From Flavobacteriaceae bacterium (GTDB taxonomy: Bacteria > Bacteroidota > Bacteroidia > Flavobacteriales > Flavobacteriaceae): DNA of 35,157 bases. Positions within the stretch are counted from its first letter, which is position 1. Each line of letters starts with the position of its first letter. The position numbers and the translations under genes were made by a program. Under the pieces are notes generated by a model. That model made no database searches. It saw only the letters and a list, made by a program, of their open reading frames with translations, and had not been told where the DNA came from. Positions 33,675-35,157 of this stretch are shown here, piece by piece. The DNA lies in contig PBJZ01000002.1 of the NCBI GenBank assembly GCA_002721275.1, forward strand, positions 161,836 through 196,992. The letters run 5' to 3'.

Positions 33675-34807
33675 ATTACTTTTATATTTTTTCCATGAGT
33701 AAATTGAATCATCTTTGGTAATAAAAATGGAATCATTTTTATAATTGAATAAGTAATCTGTGAGAAAATTTCACTTCTAAATAACCATGCAATAAAATGC
33801 CCCATTTTTAATCTTGTTTTAAATTCTTTATTCCAACTTATTAAATATTGATTTTCTAAATCCTTTCTATTTTTAATTTCCCCATTTAAAAATTGAATTA
33901 TCAATTCACTTGCTAATTTTGAACTTAAGATGGCCATCCCCATCCCATTTCCACACAACGGATGAATCATACCTGCAGTATCACCGCACATAATAATGTG
34001 ATTCTCTACAGGATTTTTCGTTTCGAAGGATATTTGACTTATTGTTAATGATTTTTTGAATAAAGAGGTAGATTCCTTAAAAATTTTTTTTAAATGCTTA
34101 TTTTTAAATACTACTTGATTTTGAAAATCAGAAATATTTTTATGTTTTTTAAATGAACTGTATTCAGTGATGTAGCATAAATTGATTGAATTGTTTTCTA
34201 CCTTAGACACACCGCAATATCCTCCTTTAAAATTATGTAATCCTATTAAGTCATCAGGAAATTTACCTTTTACATGTGATTTAACAGCCAAGTAAGGTGA
34301 CTTTTTTCGAATGAATTTTCTATTCATCTTTATATCCAAATCTGATCTTTTACCATAAGCACCAATTGCAATCTTACTCTTGAATGTTTTAGAATTTTTT
34401 GTTTTTATAATGAATAGATCATTTTGAAAAATAATCGATATTACGGAATCTTTTATAACTTTCACTCCGTTAAGACATGCTTTTTTTAACAACAAATTAT
34501 CAAAAAAATAACGGCTCATTCCAAAACCTCCAAGTGGAAGATTACCTTTTATTAAACTGCCGTTTATTGTACTAACATGAACTCTATTAATTTTTTTTGC
34601 ACCCTCCATGATGGGATCAATTTCTAATGAATTCAAATACGGAATTACTTCGTTAGATATATACTCCCCGCAAACCTTGTGTTTTGGGTATGATTGTTTT
34701 TCTATGACCAACACTTGTTTTTTTAATTTAGATAAATGAATAGCGCTAGTGAGTCCGGCCAATCCACCACCAACAATGACAACATCAAAAGATTTGATTT
34801 TTTTCAA
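33671..34807 (-). CDS. FAD-dependent oxidoreductase (geranylgeranyl reductase/hydroxylase family)
   Basis: A 378-residue flavoprotein of the p-hydroxybenzoate hydroxylase fold. FAD motifs: VGGGLAGLTSAIHLSK (12-27) with IEKQSYPKHKVCGEYIS (35-51), and MCGDTAGMIHPLCGNGMGMAI near residue 285. The PxxKxCGE block is typical of the GGR/tryptophan-halogenase-like group. It is first in the operon. By analogy with SrsC of Streptomyces it may hydroxylate or oxidise the methylated phenolic ring to a quinone; reduction of a polyene is the alternative. The start is TTG at 34807: an in-frame stop lies five codons upstream and no ATG intervenes. No consensus promoter was found before it. Confidence 0.87.
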   Translation of the reverse strand: MKKIKSFDVVIVGGGLAGLTSAIHLSKLKKQVLVIEKQSYPKHKVCGEYISNEVIPYLNSLEIDPIMEGAKKINRVHVSTINGSLIKGNLPLGGFGMSRYFFDNLLLKKACLNGVKVIKDSVISIIFQNDLFIIKTKNSKTFKSKIAIGAYGKRSDLDIKMNRKFIRKKSPYLAVKSHVKGKFPDDLIGLHNFKGGYCGVSKVENNSINLCYITEYSSFKKHKNISDFQNQVVFKNKHLKKIFKESTSLFKKSLTISQISFETKNPVENHIIMCGDTAGMIHPLCGNGMGMAILSSKLASELIIQFLNGEIKNRKDLENQYLISWNKEFKTRLKMGHFIAWLFRSEIFSQITYSIIKMIPFLLPKMIQFTHGKNIKVI

Positions 34808-34895
34808 TATTATGTATATTTAAATTTAGTAATATTTGATCAATAAACTTTATGGATATATCTACAAATTATTGCTCAATCTTACGCAGAAAAAC

Positions 34896-34921
34896 AAACC
34901 CCCACTAAATAGTAGGGGTTT
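34896..34921 (-). terminator. Hairpin terminator downstream of the tRNA-Ser fragment
   Basis: AAACCCCCACT (34896-34906) pairs with AGTAGGGGTTT (34911-34921) with one mismatch and a 4-base loop. On the minus strand it is followed by a T-rich run (TTTGTTTTTCT), so it should stop transcription coming from the right. It sits 12 bases after the tRNA-Ser 3' fragment, as a native tRNA terminator would. It also shields the biosynthetic operon from upstream read-through. Confidence 0.75.
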
Positions 34922-34933
34922 ACAAAGGATTAA

Positions 34934-34948
34934 GCGGAGAAGGAGGGA
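34934..34948 (-). other. 15-base tRNA-Ser 3'-end fragment (putative att core)
   Basis: On the minus strand, TCCCTCCTTCTCCGC equals the end of a tRNA-Ser: T-arm 3' strand, acceptor strand CTTCTCC and discriminator G. Immediately upstream, the expected TTCGAA T-loop is replaced by unrelated sequence, and no tRNA body follows in the remaining 200 bases. With its terminator intact, this is what remains at one end of an element that integrated in a tRNA-Ser gene and rebuilt the tRNA at the other end. Confidence 0.6.
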
Positions 34949-35055
34949 ACACAAACTATGAAATATTGCTCTCTAGCAAAACTCCCTAAAAAATAGTAAA
35001 AACTCAATTAATACAATACTTTACACCTTATTTAACACTCTCTCTTTCTTTCATC

Positions 35056-35085
35056 AAATTGCATTAAATTGCTTTAAATTGTATT
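35056..35085. repeat. Three tandem 10-base repeats (AAATTGNNTT)
   Basis: AAATTGCATT, AAATTGCTTT and AAATTGTATT follow each other directly with 10-base period, one turn of the helix. Such phased short repeats are typical of protein-binding arrays, here possibly arm-type integrase or excisionase sites next to the att core. Confidence 0.6.
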
Positions 35086-35088
35086 TCA

Positions 35089-35110
35089 CCGTACAAATGC
35101 CGTACAAATA
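35089..35110. repeat. Direct repeat of CCGTACAAAT, 11-base period
   Basis: CCGTACAAAT occurs at 35089-35098 and 35100-35109, separated by one base. It lies 3 bases after the AAATTG repeats and is the most GC-containing motif in this edge. Its position near the tRNA fragment suggests a recombinase arm site; I cannot show which protein binds it. Confidence 0.6.
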
Positions 35111-35157
35111 TTAATAAATTATTTATCTTCATATACATGAATTTAAATTTATAATGG

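Larger units (their letters stand above)
34808..35157. other. Gene-free right edge with att-like features
   Basis: This 350-base stretch contains no credible gene. From left to right it holds an AT-rich leader of the biosynthetic operon, a hairpin, a 15-base tRNA-Ser 3' fragment and two groups of short direct repeats, each listed separately. The operon promoter should lie near 34808-34890 on the minus strand, but I saw no good TAnnTTTG match. Confidence 0.6.

Noticed and set aside
28474-34807. Flexirubin / aryl polyene / dialkylresorcinol (DarA-DarB) cluster
   Set aside because: There is no ammonia lyase, acyltransferase, chain-length factor, DarA/DarB pair or ketoreductase-dehydratase doublet; the ring-forming enzyme is a type III PKS instead.
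34896-34921. Hairpin read as a plus-strand terminator
   Set aside because: On the plus strand it is followed by ACAAAGG rather than a T-run; the minus-strand T-run and the tRNA fragment fit the opposite direction.
34934-35020. Complete tRNA gene at the right edge
   Set aside because: Only the 15-base 3' end matches; the T-loop, anticodon arm and 5' acceptor strand are absent.
1-35157. CRISPR array, prophage genes or insertion sequences
   Set aside because: No spaced repeat array, transposase, capsid or integrase coding sequence was seen on either strand.

Overview
The window looks like a chromosome segment from a marine-type member of the Flavobacteriia (Bacteroidetes). The DNA is very AT-rich. 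Intergenic regions carry the Bacteroidetes promoter pattern (TTTG, about 19-22 bases, then TAnnTTTG). The gene content is typical of the group: a FecA-like TonB-dependent receptor, imelysin and DUF4856 lipoproteins, an ABC permease fused to an M1 peptidase, a CarboxypepD_reg-like secreted protein, DUF5117-type zinc protease, LpxD and a lipoprotein sulfatase. No CRISPR array, rRNA, complete tRNA, transposase or integrase gene is visible.

Layout. 2-883: 5'-truncated PqqB-like metallo-beta-lactamase-fold protein. 929-2658: a ferredoxin/flavodoxin-NADP reductase converging on CutC. 2791-7299: rightward run of an HxlR regulator, photolyase, SsuD-like flavin monooxygenase and sodium:solute symporter. 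7296-13745 (leftward): DUF4856 lipoprotein, imelysin lipoprotein, HTTM (vitamin K-dependent carboxylase-like) membrane protein and TonB-dependent receptor, a probable iron-acquisition locus with two matching promoters, a 17-bp palindrome and a 15-bp inverted repeat. 13857-18715 (leftward): ABC ATPase, permease/M1 aminopeptidase fusion and a small membrane protein. 18788-24464: secreted CarboxypepD_reg-like protein, bile acid:sodium symporter family protein, an opposing NTF2-like lipoprotein, and a large secreted zinc protease. 24472-27448 (leftward): sulfatase, LpxD and a 95-residue unknown. 27550-28335: a secreted protein of unknown function.

The most notable region is 28474-34807 (leftward), a tight eight-gene operon: FAD oxidoreductase, methyltransferase, type III polyketide synthase, SDR reductase with a Y-x6-K (enoyl reductase-like) motif, FabZ-like dehydratase, ketosynthase, acyl carrier protein and phosphopantetheinyl transferase. 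I read it as a type III PKS pathway with its own dissociated fatty acid synthase: the carrier protein is activated, an acyl chain is built on it, the PKS extends and cyclises it to an alkyl-resorcinol or alkyl-pyrone head, and the methyltransferase and flavoenzyme finish the head group. The parts resemble SrsABC of Streptomyces combined with the FAS-to-PKS hand-off of Azotobacter ArsA-D. The product is inferred, not shown.

The right edge (34808-35157) holds no gene. It contains a 15-base copy of a tRNA-Ser 3' end followed, on the minus strand, by a strong hairpin terminator. To its right are two sets of short direct repeats with about one-helical-turn spacing. This looks like one end of an integrative element inserted in a tRNA-Ser gene, with the biosynthetic operon just outside that boundary.
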